From: Linanthus parryae
Lineage: Eukaryota; Streptophyta; Magnoliopsida; Ericales; Polemoniaceae
DNA length: 64,000 nucleotides
Reading direction: 5' to 3'
Assembly: GCA_023055425.1 (NCBI GenBank)
Contig: JALGPY010000003.1
Coordinates: 52,623,891-52,687,890, forward strand
In this document: piece by piece, positions 24,650 to 35,116 of the stretch
Numbering within the stretch: position 1 is the stretch's first letter
Layout: every line of letters starts with the position of its first letter
The notes under the pieces: model-generated
The model's database searches: none
Seen by the model: the letters and a program-made list of their open reading frames with translations, nothing else
Told to the model about the DNA's origin: nothing
Position numbers and translations under genes: made by a program

Positions 24650-27047
24650 TGTTAACGACATAAAATTGCATGTTTTAGTATGTTAATGAACTATTCCTAA
24701 CTTGCTAATATGTGTAATTCATCTATTTTATCTCTCTTTCTAGACTTATGCTTGTTTTCGTAGTTTTGGTTTCTTTTAGCTTATTTTGTAGGCAAAGACA
24801 TGCTTTGGAATACTAGAGGCTAGCTTGGGAGAGCTTAAAAGATGGAGTAAGAAGATTTAGAGGGTCCAAAAGACGCGAAGAGGGAATTTGAGGCTTAATT
24901 TGAATAAATCAAGTGATAAAGAGGCCAAAGTTGAAGACAAAGCAACTAAATTGCAAGTTAAAGTGAAGATTCGGGGGCCTTTGTGAGAAGATAAGAGAAG
25001 AATTTGGGACAACTATTGAAGATTGAGAAGCAAAGAGATCCAAATTCTAGTCAAAAGTTGAAGTTGAGGGTCAAATAGAGAAGAACTTAACGGAATGGAG
25101 GGATAATTGGAGTTTTACAAAGTTAATAAGGGTTCTAGTGAAAGGGAACTAACAGTACGGGGTGTTTTTTAAGGCCCCCAGCAAATGAGAGGGGGCCAAA
25201 GTGCAAATAACAAGAAAAAAATCAGCAACGCTGTCATCTTCTTCCCCTGTTCGACGTGAACAGTTGCGGCAGCCATTGAAGCTTCACCGCAGCTTCGTTC
25301 GAGCTCCAAACCGGACCCAACCGGCCTCAAATCGATCCCAATCCAAATCTCTACAACACCCACCTTACCTAGACCTTTTTAAACACCTGAAACAGCCCCC
25401 GAACTCATTCAATACCGAACACCCATAAACCCAATTCCTAGCCATGGCTAAACCCTTCAAAACCCCCTCAATTCTCCACCAAATCGGATCAAATTGGTAC
25501 CAAAAAGATCCCCAGCCCAATCTCTATCTCCCTATTCTCTCAATTCGGCCCAATAAGCTACCAACAAGAAACCCCCAATTTCCTAGGGTTCATATGAACA
25601 TGTTGAAATCAACGATAGAGAGTGTTTGGGATCAATTCAACGGTGGACATTGGTACTTGGAGGCTACGAAATCCATTCCTACACTCTATATAAACTCAGA
25701 TCAAAGAATTAAAGAGCTCTCTCTCACTATTCGGCTACACAGTGCTCAGCGGGTTTCCTCTGTTCCTCCTCTCTCTCTCTCCGATTCACCCATTTCGGGG
25801 TTGATTCTTGAGTCTCTGAGCTCTCTCTTGAGCTAACTAAGGTCCAAGGATTGTAGGAAGAGGAAGAGAGGGAGAGAGGAGGTCGAATGAAGCCATTGTT
25901 AGGCTGATTTCAATGACTTTCGGGCTGCTATGTTGGTGATACTTCTGCTACTGTTTTGTGACTACTGCTGCTGCTGTGTTCTTGCTGGGTTCTTCATTGT
26001 AGCTGCAGCAGCAGCTTAGTTTCACCTCTTTGATTCATTTTGGTAGCTTAGTTTTGTTTTAGGAGTGATTTTGCTTAGTTATTTGTAGTTGAATCAAGTG
26101 TTTGGGATTGAACTAGTGAAAAGTGTATTGGTGCTATCAAGTATGAATTCAAGTTTTCATTATTGAAAGTTAAATTTCTCACAATCTCTCTTGAATTTTC
26201 TATTATGTCTAGCTAATTCAATTGCTTGGGTTATTTGGGACTATCTAGTGTCTAAATCTCTCTATTGATTCAAGTTGAACTTCAAGGATGAATGGGTTGA
26301 ATTGGGTTCACTTGAATGCTTAGTGCAATATTTAGATTTCTCTTGTTGAAGTATTTGATGCATTGAATAGTTAGATGTGCGAATACTTTTGACTTGTTTG
26401 ATTTGAATTTGCATTTGAGTGAGAGGAACTATCAATCCTAACTTTGAGAAATCGAGTTCTAGTTAGGTGATATGAGTGAGAATTTACAAATCTCATTTGT
26501 TGCTTGATTTTTCATGTGGAACCACCCATGTGTGTTTACATATGGTTGATGCTTGAAACACTTGAAATTTGGAGAATCTCATTTGAATGGCCTCTTTAGT
26601 TCTTGATTAGCGTGTTGGACTTACACACTTCTCTTGTCGCGAGTTGGATTGCATGAGCAATCACTTCTTGAGATACCTGTCTTGTGGATTGACACATGCA
26701 ATGTGAGAACCGGGCTTGAATGTAATAGGAGGATTGGTCACTAGAGAAACCGATGATCCCTAGCCCCTCTCTACTTGTCATTTCACTTAGTTTCTTGAAT
26801 CGTAGCTCAAGTAGTCGTTTACTTCGTTCTTAAACTCAAACCTCAACTTGCTCCATCAATTGATTTTGGTGGATTTGATAGCTTGGCAAGCTTTAAAGCC
26901 ATTGAGAAATTTCTTTTATCGCTTAGTTAGTCTTTTACTCTAGTGATATTAAGTCAGTTTCTAAACCTCCTCTCCTTGTGGATTCGACTCCGGACTTACC
27001 GGATTATTACTTGAGACGATATCCTATACTTGGGATTTTGTCGATAA
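24650..27047 (+). repeat. 3' LTR of element A
   Basis: About 2398 bp, the direct repeat of 12660-15061. The last bases read GTCGATAA instead of GTCGAACA, so the terminal CA has been lost by mutation. Confidence 0.9.
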
Positions 27048-27052
27048 AGCAT

Positions 27053-28982
27053 TCATGTTATTTTTGATGAAAGCTATGGTGGTTCTTTGAGTGAAAGTTT
27101 TGCAGACTTGAATTTGAACAAGCATGAATCAGAGGAAGAGACTGAGAATTCACTAGGATTCAAGAAAGGCTCAGAAGAAAATAGAAGACATTTTCGAGAC
27201 TCAGAAAAAGGTGCCGAAGGCCTTGAAAGAATTCTCAAAGCCTTGAAAAGATGATCAGAAGGATTCAAGTGAAAACCACTACTTCAAGACCAGAGAGGAT
27301 CTATGGAGAGCCTGAACCATGGTCTCCAAAAACAAGATTCAAATAACTCTCATCCCATCCACCTGATAATATCATATCAGATCCAACCAGTGGTACACAA
27401 ACTAGATCACAGTTGATGAATTTGTGTGCTTTTAATGCCTTTATTTCTCTTGTAGAACCAAAAACTTTGAAAGAAGCTTTACAAGAAGCTGACCGGATCA
27501 TTTCTATGCAAACTGAACTCAATGAGTTTGAAAGGAATAAGGTTTGGAAACTGGTTCCTCCACCTAGAAACCAGTCTGTCATTGGTACCAGATGGGTATT
27601 CAGAAATAAGTTGGATAAAAGTGGAAATGTGATCAGAAACAAAGCAAGGTTAGTTGCTCAAGGTTACAATCAAGAAGATGGTATTGATTATGAGGAAACT
27701 TTTGCTCCAATTGCCAGGTTAGAAACAATTAGAATTTTGCTTGATTTTGCATCTTACAAGAACATGAAACTGTTTCAAATGGATGTGAAATGTGCTTTCT
27801 TGAATGGTTATTTACAAGAAGAAGTTTATGTTGCACAACCACTTGGTTTTGAAAATGATAAGTTTCCAGATCACGTTTGCAAACTTGACAAAGCTCTTTA
27901 TGGTTTGAAACAAGCTCCAAGAGCTTGGTGTGAAAGATTATCAAAATTCTTACTTGAAAATGATTTCAAAAGAGGTTTAGTAGACAAGACTCTTTTTCAT
28001 TAAGACTCATGAGAAATATTTACTTGTAGTTCAGATATATGTTTATGATATATTGTTTGGAGCTACTAATGATCAATTGTGCAGAGAATTCTCAAGTCTT
28101 ATGAGCAGGGAATTTGAAATGACAATAATGGGAGAGTTGAACTTCTTCCTAGGACTTCAAATACATCAATTGAAGAAGGGCATATTTCTGGATCAAAGAA
28201 AGTACACAAGAGACTTACTAAATAAATATAGCATGGCTCAATGTAAGGAAGCCAATACTCCTATGAACTCTACACTATCCTTAGACAAGGATGAATCTGG
28301 TAAGAGTGTCAATGTAAAAGAGTATAGAGGCATGATTGGATCATTACTCTATCTGAAAGCAACAAGACCAGATATTATGTTTAGTGTTTATGTGTGCTAG
28401 ATTTCAAGCTGATCCAAAAGAATCACACTTTGACTGCTGTGAAGAGAATATTCAGATATCTCAATGGTACCAAAGACTTAGGGTTTTGGTATCCAAGACA
28501 TTTTAACTTCTCTTTACATGGATTTTCAGATGCTGACATTGCAGGTTACAAGGTGGATAGGAAAAGTACTTCAGGAACTTGCAAATTCATTGGATCATCC
28601 TTGATTAGTTGGCACTCCAAGAAACAGAATTCAGTTGCTCTATCAACAACTGAAGCTGAATATATAGCTGCAGGAACATGTTGCTCACAAGTGTTATGGA
28701 TTTCTCAACAGCTAAGAGACATTGGATTTGACTTCAGCCATTTAATGTGACAACACTAGTGCAATTTCAATTACAAAGAATCCAGTGCAACACTCAAGAA
28801 CCAAACACATTGATGTCAGACACCACTTCATCAAAGATCATGCTGAGAGTGGTGATATTGTTCTTGAATTTTTTGCTACTAACGTGCAAATTGCAGATAT
28901 CTTCACTAAACCATTAGAAGATGAAAGGTTCTCAGCTCTAAGAGTGGAATTGGGAATGCTAAACAAAGATGCATTGGTTTAG
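27053..28982 (+). pseudogene. pol: SIRE-like integrase C-terminus, RT and RNase H (broken)
   Basis: The integrase tail resumes at 27053. RT is well preserved from about 27470 ([71 protein letters not shown]). The active site near 28035-28055 reads IYVYDILFG where YVDD is expected, so one catalytic Asp is Tyr. Frame breaks lie near 28003-28055 and 28398. RNase H follows (SDADIAGYKVDRKSTSG; STTEAEYIAAG), then TKHIDVRHHFIKD and QIADIFTKPL, to the TAG at 28980. With intact sites it would reverse transcribe the element RNA. Confidence 0.9.
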
Positions 28983-28988
28983 GGGGAG
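28981..28988 (+). other. internal polypurine tract of the SIRE-like element
   Basis: AGGGGGAG directly overlaps the RNase H stop codon and resembles the AGGGGGAGAT tract before the 3' LTR. Duplicated polypurine tracts are a known Sirevirus trait. Confidence 0.55.
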
Positions 28989-29438
28989 CATCAGGTAAGA
29001 CATGTAATCTTTATGTGTTTCAAAAGGTTTGAACTGAGTTTCAAAGCCTTGAAAATCAGTTCAAAGCCTTGACTTTTACTTTTTGCAGTGTTACAGTATT
29101 TCAAGACCTTGAAAGCTTTTTCAAAGCCTTGAAAATAAGTCTGCTACGCTGATAGTCAATAATCTTAGATCATTCTGTGTTGGGTGATATCTCTGTAGAT
29201 ATTTGCCTAATATAGCACCTACCCTTTTCTAAAATATGTTTTATCCAAAAATAGTATCAGTATATTCTATTTTCCAACGGCATAAAAGTTTTGAAATCTC
29301 TCTGATCATTGCAAATCTTTTGAGAATCAGAGAGATACTAGTTTCCTTTTGAAACTCAAACTCTTTCAGTATTTATCTTCTTCTCTTCTCCTTCATTCCG
29401 TATCACTCCATCTCTGTCCATTCTTCTCCAAAACCCTA

Positions 29439-30950
29439 ATGAGAACAAGGAGAGCTTCAGATAAAATCAAGAAGGATGGAGGTTCGAAACCTGTCTCAGA
29501 GAAGAAAAGAAAAGCTGCAGTGGAAGAGGTTCAAGAAGTCAGTGGAGACTCTAGCTCTAGAACTCCTAGTGCAGAGGCAGTCCAAGATCTTCCTCCAAAA
29601 ACGAAGAAGGTCAAGAAGGTTACAACCTCCTCCTCAGAAAAGCAAAAGAAGTAGAAAGCTGTTACAGAAAAGCAACCAGAAACAGAGCCTACCAGTTCAA
29701 AGAAGGTGAAAAAGAAAGCAACTCAGGCAGAAAAGGGGAAAGGAAAGGTGGCAGAAGAACAAAAATAATGACAATTGGAGAAGGCACTGTAGATCTATTC
29801 TCAAGCCTCAACAAAGAACACAGCACCAGATGAGACTTGTTTTGTCTCAAACATCTCTAAAGGTCAGTGGTTAGATGGTTTTGCTTCAGGATCTATTGGT
29901 TTGTACAGTTTTGTTAATAATCATGTGCTGGAACACATGAAACTTAAGTACATATCTTTGTTGAAGAAGAGTTCTTTGTGGTATATGCTGAAACCTAGAG
30001 AATTAGCCTACCCTAGTCTCACCAGACTCTTCTACCTGAACTTGACCCAAGTTAAAAGAACTGCACACTTGGTGATCAAATCTAAAGTTTCTAGGATAGT
30101 AATTGATTTGGTTCACTCTGAGTTTGCCAATGTGTTAGGGTGTCCAAAGAGTTATGATACTAGCAACCATCCACCAAAGTCAGAAACCCTGAAGCTAGCC
30201 AAAGAAGAGCTTTCTTCCAAACATCTTAACCTTAGCCAAACAGTTAACACATCTGTGTTGAATGTTGAAGCCAATGTTCTTCATACTATACTAGTTAGAT
30301 GTGTCTTTCCCAGAGAGCACTCTAGAGAATTGGTGACTGAGAGAATGCTGCACATCATGTATCTAGTTATGCATGGATATGAGATTGCTCTTCCAAAACT
30401 AGTTATTGAACACATGCTCTTTAGCCTTACCAGTAAGAGGATTCACCCTCTACCCTATGCAAACTTGCTCACTTTGCTCTTTGAACATTTTGAGATTCCA
30501 ACTAGTGGAGAGGAATCAGTCACATCTGCTTTTGGGGTACTCAATGAGAAAGCCTTTGAGAATATTGGAGTTGTGAAGACCAAAGACAAAGTTTGGAAAC
30601 TTTACTCAGACTTGACTGAAGCAGAACAAGGTACAAACAAAGGAGACTCTGAAAAGGATTTTCCTAGCGTGTATTCAGACCAGGAAGAAGTTACTCCAGT
30701 TTCAGACAAGGGAAAGTAGGTAGCAGATCAGGCATCACAGGGAGAAGATGGAGCCAATAGCCCTGGCTCTGATGAACTGCTGACCACCTTGAAGAAGAAA
30801 AAGAAATCTCCAAAGGCTGCTACAAAGGACAAGACTGAAAAGGCAACCATTGCTAGTGAAGAGGAACAGGAAGTGCAGGACAAGTATGATGCAGAAGAGA
30901 GTGAGAAAGAGGAAGGAGATCAAGCTGCAGATGAAGATTATACCCCTTAA
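29439..30950 (+). pseudogene. extra 3' ORF of the SIRE-like element (env-like position)
   Basis: A single frame of about 503 codons from the ATG at 29439 to the TAA at 30948, broken by TAG 29652, TAA-TGA 29766-29771, TAG 29790 and TAG 30717. The N-terminus is Lys-rich and basic (KKTKKVKKVTTSS-like). The middle (29901-30640) is a compact region with YPSLTRLFYLNL and VLGCPKSYDT, resembling the 'putative plant transposon protein' domain of plant LTR elements. The C-terminus is acidic and Lys/Glu-rich. I see no signal peptide or clear membrane segment, so the name 'env-like' refers to position only. A DNA- or chromatin-contact role is possible but unproven. Confidence 0.7.
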
Positions 30951-31240
30951 TCTTGCCTACTCTTTCTTTCCAATTATTCAAAGTTTTTCTTTTAATTTTT
31001 CAAAATTTTCCAGACACTTGATCCAACATCTTCTATCTTTTTGATGAAAGTCAAAACGGCGGAGAAATTCTAGGTTTTTAGTTGTTTTATTTTTAGGTTT
31101 ATTTACTGAACTGTTTAAGTTTTTGCTGGTATCATGAATAAGTTGGGTCTTTCTGAAAATATTGTGTTATAAATTATGAACTAGTCAGTTTCTTTTGCAG
31201 AGACTAAGGATCAAAAGGAATTTGGTTTCTTCTTTCATCA

Positions 31241-31250
31241 AGGGGGAGAT
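31241..31250 (+). other. 3' polypurine tract of the SIRE-like element
   Basis: AGGGGGAGAT ends exactly at the first base of the 3' LTR, the expected place for plus-strand priming. Confidence 0.85.
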
Positions 31251-32545
31251 TGAAAGGTCAGGTTGTGCAAGACTTGAAAGAGCTCAGCTATTTCAAGGCC
31301 TTGAACCAGCTTTCAAAGCCTTGAATCAATTTCAGAGGCTTGGCTATTTTCAAGGCCTTGAAACTGGATTCAAAGCCTTGAAACTGCTTAACCTGTATAC
31401 ACACTCTCAAAGGGAGTTTTCTGCAAACTCTCTGAATTGATTTACCTTCTCTCTTTCATATTCTTGATTTGTTGTTGTTAGATGATGAAAGAAAAATTGT
31501 TTTAACATGTTTTTAATCATAATATATCATCTGTTTGACCATGATAATGCAGGAAATTTTGTTTCTAAGTCTTGCAGGATTGTTTCCTAAACAGAATTGC
31601 TGCAGATTTGGAAATACTTGGACACTTTGATCCTGTGATCAATTAGACATGTATGACAGCTTCTCATGGTGTTTAAATGAAATATGACAACAATATCTCT
31701 GAAGATTGTGATCATCCAACCGTTGGAGAAGATTTCAAAGTAGTCAAACTCTGTTGCCTACAAAATAGGAAGGTTGTTGCTGAAAATCTGGGGAGATTTG
31801 CAGGGTTGTGTGAAGTTTTAATAGAGCTCTAAATCGAAGAAACAAGACACAACACTCAACGGGCAAAAACAGAGAAAGGATTCTGGATTGACAAGCATCA
31901 AAGAAGTTCTTTATTCTTCCAATCCATTTACAGAAGTTCACTGCATTTTTACCGCAGTTTTTCTACTCTTAGTGTTCTTCTGTACTGAGCTGTATTGGTA
32001 GATCATTTTTGTATTTTCTTTACATCTATTCTCAGGGATTGTTCAAGGTGAACAATAGAGAATTCTTAGTTAATCAGTTAGCTAGAGCAGGTATTAGACA
32101 TGTTAGGGAAAACCACAAGCTGTAACAGAGTAAGGGAACTCTCTGGGTTTGAGTTCTAGGGCTTAACTTTTGATTAATAAGAATTGAGTTGATAATCCTG
32201 CAGAGATCTAATACCTGAGGTAGAGATGTAGGTCCAAGTGGATAGAACTCTATAAATCACTTGTCTTCTGCATTTTCAGTTCATTCTTTTTCATAGCTTT
32301 TGCAGCACACAAAAACTGTTTATTTTTCAAGGGTTTGAACTTGTTTTCAAGGCCTTGAAAAAGGCATACTTGCTTCACTCTGTCTTCATTCTTTTCAAAG
32401 GCTTGAACTAGCTTTCAAGGCCTTGAACTTCATTGTTTGCATAACTTTTCACCTTCCTAGCAAGTTTTGCAAAAAGTTGGCATACTCTATTCAACCCCTT
32501 GTAGAGTATCTTAGCTGCATAAACATCTGCTTACTCACACTTTCA
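31251..32545 (+). repeat. 3' LTR of the SIRE-like element
   Basis: 1295 bp, the direct repeat of 8176-9480, with the same palindromes (31292-31305, 31348-31363, 32344-32361, 32414-32427). It is followed by the TSD copy CTGGG. Confidence 0.92.
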
Positions 32546-32550
32546 CTGGG

Positions 32551-32930
32551 AAGAAAGAGCAGAATATCCTTAACCTTTTTAGTAGATGAATGTTCGAAAT
32601 TAAATATTGAGGATACTACTCCTCAATTTACGTTAGAGAATACTGACAAAGGAAAAGGCGAAAGGAAAAGGAAGCCCAACTCTTTGTTTAGATTAGAGGA
32701 GGGATATTATTTCCTATCGCCTGACAAAGAAACCTCTGAAGAAAAAAACAGACAGAAGCTTATGTGCAGAAATAACATGTATGGTACTACTATATTGCAA
32801 CTCCATGATTTACGCTATAAGATAAACCTTATTTGATTAGTCGGAATGCATAATAAGAATGAGTTCATAATATTTGGCTAAATTAAGTAAGTTATCCAAC
32901 TAATGACTCGATGAGGCTGCATAGCACTTT
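32551..32930 (+). pseudogene. unknown gene fragment, arm B of an inverted repeat
   Basis: Inverted homologue of 7575-7985. The plus-strand frame reads VDECSKLNIEDTTPQ, then EEGYYFLSPDKETSEEKNRQ, ending at about 32836 in a stop. Homology starts right at the SIRE insertion site and ends with 'gatgaggctgcatag' (the other arm has 'aatgaggctacttgtg'). The protein family is not recognised. Confidence 0.6.
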
Positions 32931-32945
32931 ATTATTCTGTTGGGT

Positions 32946-33040
32946 CACGATACTCAATGAGGCTGAGTATCGTGGTGTTGCAAATTCCGGACCCAGCAGA
33001 GTTCGGAGACGGAATTTGCAACACCACGATACTCAGCCTC
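32946..33040. repeat. fold-back inverted repeat at the truncated copia end
   Basis: A perfect 31-bp inverted repeat (32959-32989 with 33010-33040) has a 20-nt spacer. Inside the left side a smaller 11-bp hairpin is present (CACGATACTCA 32946-32956 with its complement 32964-32974). The sequence is copia RNase H coding DNA (EAEYRGVAN) copied back on itself. Confidence 0.92.
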
Positions 33041-35116
33041 ACCACTAGAGCGCGACATAGTGGCATGTCGTTTGGACGACCAACTGAGATGATTGTCTCC
33101 GTAGATGACACAGTAATCGGAAGTGGAGCTGCGCATGTCTGGGCAACCAGCCCGATCGGCGTTAGTGTAGACGGTGAGGGAATCAGCAGTAGAGGCAGAG
33201 ATCCGGAGACCATGTCAAGTGTGCCAATGATGTAGCGCGTGATACGCTTCATGGCATGAAAGAGCGATTCACAAGGGTCATGCATGAAGAGACACACCTG
33301 TTGGACCGCATACTGAATGCCTGGTCGAGTGAACGTGAGATACTGCAGGGCCCCAGCAAGGCTGCGGTATAGCGTAGGATCAGCAACCGGGGGCCGGAAC
33401 TAGCTGTGAGTTTACTACCGACCTCAACAGGGGTGGCAGTAGACTTACATGTCGACATAGAGGCACGACGAAGGATGTCTGTCGCGTACTGGTGCTGGGA
33501 TAGGAACAAGCGAGACGAATCACACGTGACAGCAATGCCCAGAAAGTGATGCAGGTGGCCCAGATCAGTCATATAAACTCTCCAGAGAGCTGAGAGACAA
33601 TCTGATCCAAGACTGTCGGGGACGACCCAGTAATAACGATATCATCCACATATAACAAGAGGTAGACGAGGTCGGAGCCGCGACGGTATACAAAAAGAGA
33701 CTCATCACACGAGCAACCACAAAAATCGATAGTGTGTGTGAGGACGGTGGTAAATCGCTGAAACCAAGCACGAGGAGCCTGCTTCAGACTATATAAGGAA
33801 TTGTGTAACTGGCAAACAAAGTCGGGATGGCGTGTGTCGCGGTAGCGAGGGGGATGATGCATGTATACCGTCTCAGAGAGATCTACATGTAGAAAAGCGT
33901 TCTTGACATCCAGATGACGAATAGGCCTAGAGCGTGTGACGGCAATGCTGAGAACTGTACGGATGGTGGTCAGTTTGACAACCGAGCTGAAAGTCTCCTC
34001 ACAATCGATCCTAACCATCTGGGACTTCCCATTAGCTACCAACCGCGCTTTATAGCGCTGCAGACTGCCATCGGCGTGAAACTTGTGGTGAAAAAGCCAC
34101 ATGACGTGCAGAACATTAGCCCCTATCGGGCGAAGAACCAGATCCCAAGTATGGTTCGTACCCATAGCTCCAAACTCATCATCCATAGCCGCTTTCTAGT
34201 GAGGATCCGACAAAATAAAGATGTGGGATTTTGGAAGGGGTGAGATGGGGTCAGGAGACTGGGCAGCTAAGGTGAGACGAGTGACTAGTTTGACTATGCC
34301 ATGCATGGATCGGGTAGTCATCTGAGGAGATATATGGGGATGAGTGCACACAGACCGACGGACATAGTGCTGTGGAAATAGTTCCACAAGGGTCCTGGAC
34401 GGGGTAAGCGGTGTAGGCGCCCTAGGAGGTGTGGGTGGGGATGTGGGTGCAGCAGGAGGTGTGGGTGAGTGTACGGGAGCCACAGGGTGTAGAGCACAAT
34501 GAGTGAAAATGGGATATGGAAGACTTTCATTGGGATCAGACGTCTTGTGAACAGATGGAGACACTGACCCAAAAGAGGAGAAAGGAAAAACTGTCTCATC
34601 AAAGGTGACATGACGGGAAGTGTGAACCCGACTAGTACTCAAGTCTAGACACCTGTACCCACGTTGATTAAGAGGGTACCCCATAAATACATATCAAACA
34701 GAGCATGGTACAAGCTTGTGAGGCGAGGTGGCAGAGAGGTTCGGGTAACACAAACAACTGAACGTGCGGAGGTGCTCATAGGATGGGGAGCGATGATAGA
34801 GGGAAACAGTAGGGATAACGTTGCCGAGGACTTTGGTGGGAAGAATGTTATGTAGGTAGAGAGCAGTGTGAAGAGACTCGACCAAGAAAGAGACTGGAAG
34901 AGAGGCCTGAGCTAGGAGGGCACGACTGATGTCATTAATTCTGCGAATCATGCGTTCAACTTTGCTATTTTGAGATGATGTTTGAGGACACACAAATTGA
35001 AAGACAATTCCATGATTAATGGCGTGAGAGTGAAAAGAGCCATTATCGAATTCTCCACCAAGGTCACATTGGAAACTCTTGATGGCGCTCTCAAATTGAT
35101 TTTGGACGTAGGTAGT
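32946..35116 (-). pseudogene. pol: copia integrase C-part, RT and RNase H (broken)
   Basis: On the minus strand, 35116-34694 carries the integrase core second Asp (SFQCDLGGEFDNG) and the E region (QTSSQNSKVERMIRR). At 34684-34196 comes the linker with GYRCLDLSTSRVHTSRHV and a Pro-rich stretch. RT follows at 34186-33569 ([49 protein letters not shown]) with an intact LLYVDDIVITG. Then 33572-33249 (TDLGHLHHFLGIAV) and RNase H to about 32950 (SGEAEYRGVANSVSELCW). Frame changes near 34190, 33570 and 33290 break it. The RNase H C-terminus is replaced by the fold-back. Confidence 0.85.

Larger units (their letters stand above)
12655..27052. mobile_element. gypsy-like non-autonomous LTR element A, nested in SIRE integrase
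   Basis: The element spans 12660-27047, flanked by AACAT (12655-12659) and AGCAT (27048-27052), a 5-bp target duplication with one mismatch. The LTRs are about 2.4 kb. The interior holds a TGG.GCC-type PBS, one acidic ORF interrupted by element B (16053-22279), a long non-coding part with A-rich tracts and two hairpin/polypurine modules. No protease, RT, RNase H or integrase is present, so it must have been moved in trans. Removing it and one TSD copy rejoins the SIRE integrase frame. The PBS and 3'-end layout resemble plant Tat/Athila-type Gypsy elements, an inference from non-coding signals only. Confidence 0.88.
8171..32550 (+). mobile_element. SIRE-like (Sirevirus) Ty1/copia retrotransposon, interrupted
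   Basis: A complete but interrupted copia element. 5' LTR 8176-9480 and 3' LTR 31251-32545 both start TGAAAGGTCAGG and end TTTCA. Target duplications are TTGGG (8171-8175) and CTGGG (32546-32550), one mismatch. Between them lie a tRNA-iMet-type PBS, gag, protease, integrase (cut by a 14.4-kb insertion at 12660-27047), RT, RNase H, an additional 3' ORF and a polypurine tract. Copia order (IN before RT), the long gag with coiled coil and the extra ORF between RNase H and the 3' LTR suggest the SIRE/Maximus lineage. Stops and catalytic substitutions show it is no longer autonomous. Confidence 0.9.

Noticed and set aside
13458..25836. ORFs of 120-130 codons at 13458-13820 and 25444-25836, starting MAKPFKTPSILHQ
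   Set aside because: They lie in the two LTR copies of element A, so the similarity between them is simple LTR identity. No domain is seen and a TATA box lies inside.
8171..32550. Pararetrovirus (endogenous caulimovirid) integration
   Set aside because: All RT motifs are of Ty1/copia type with integrase upstream, and LTRs and target duplications are present. No movement protein or coat signature was seen.
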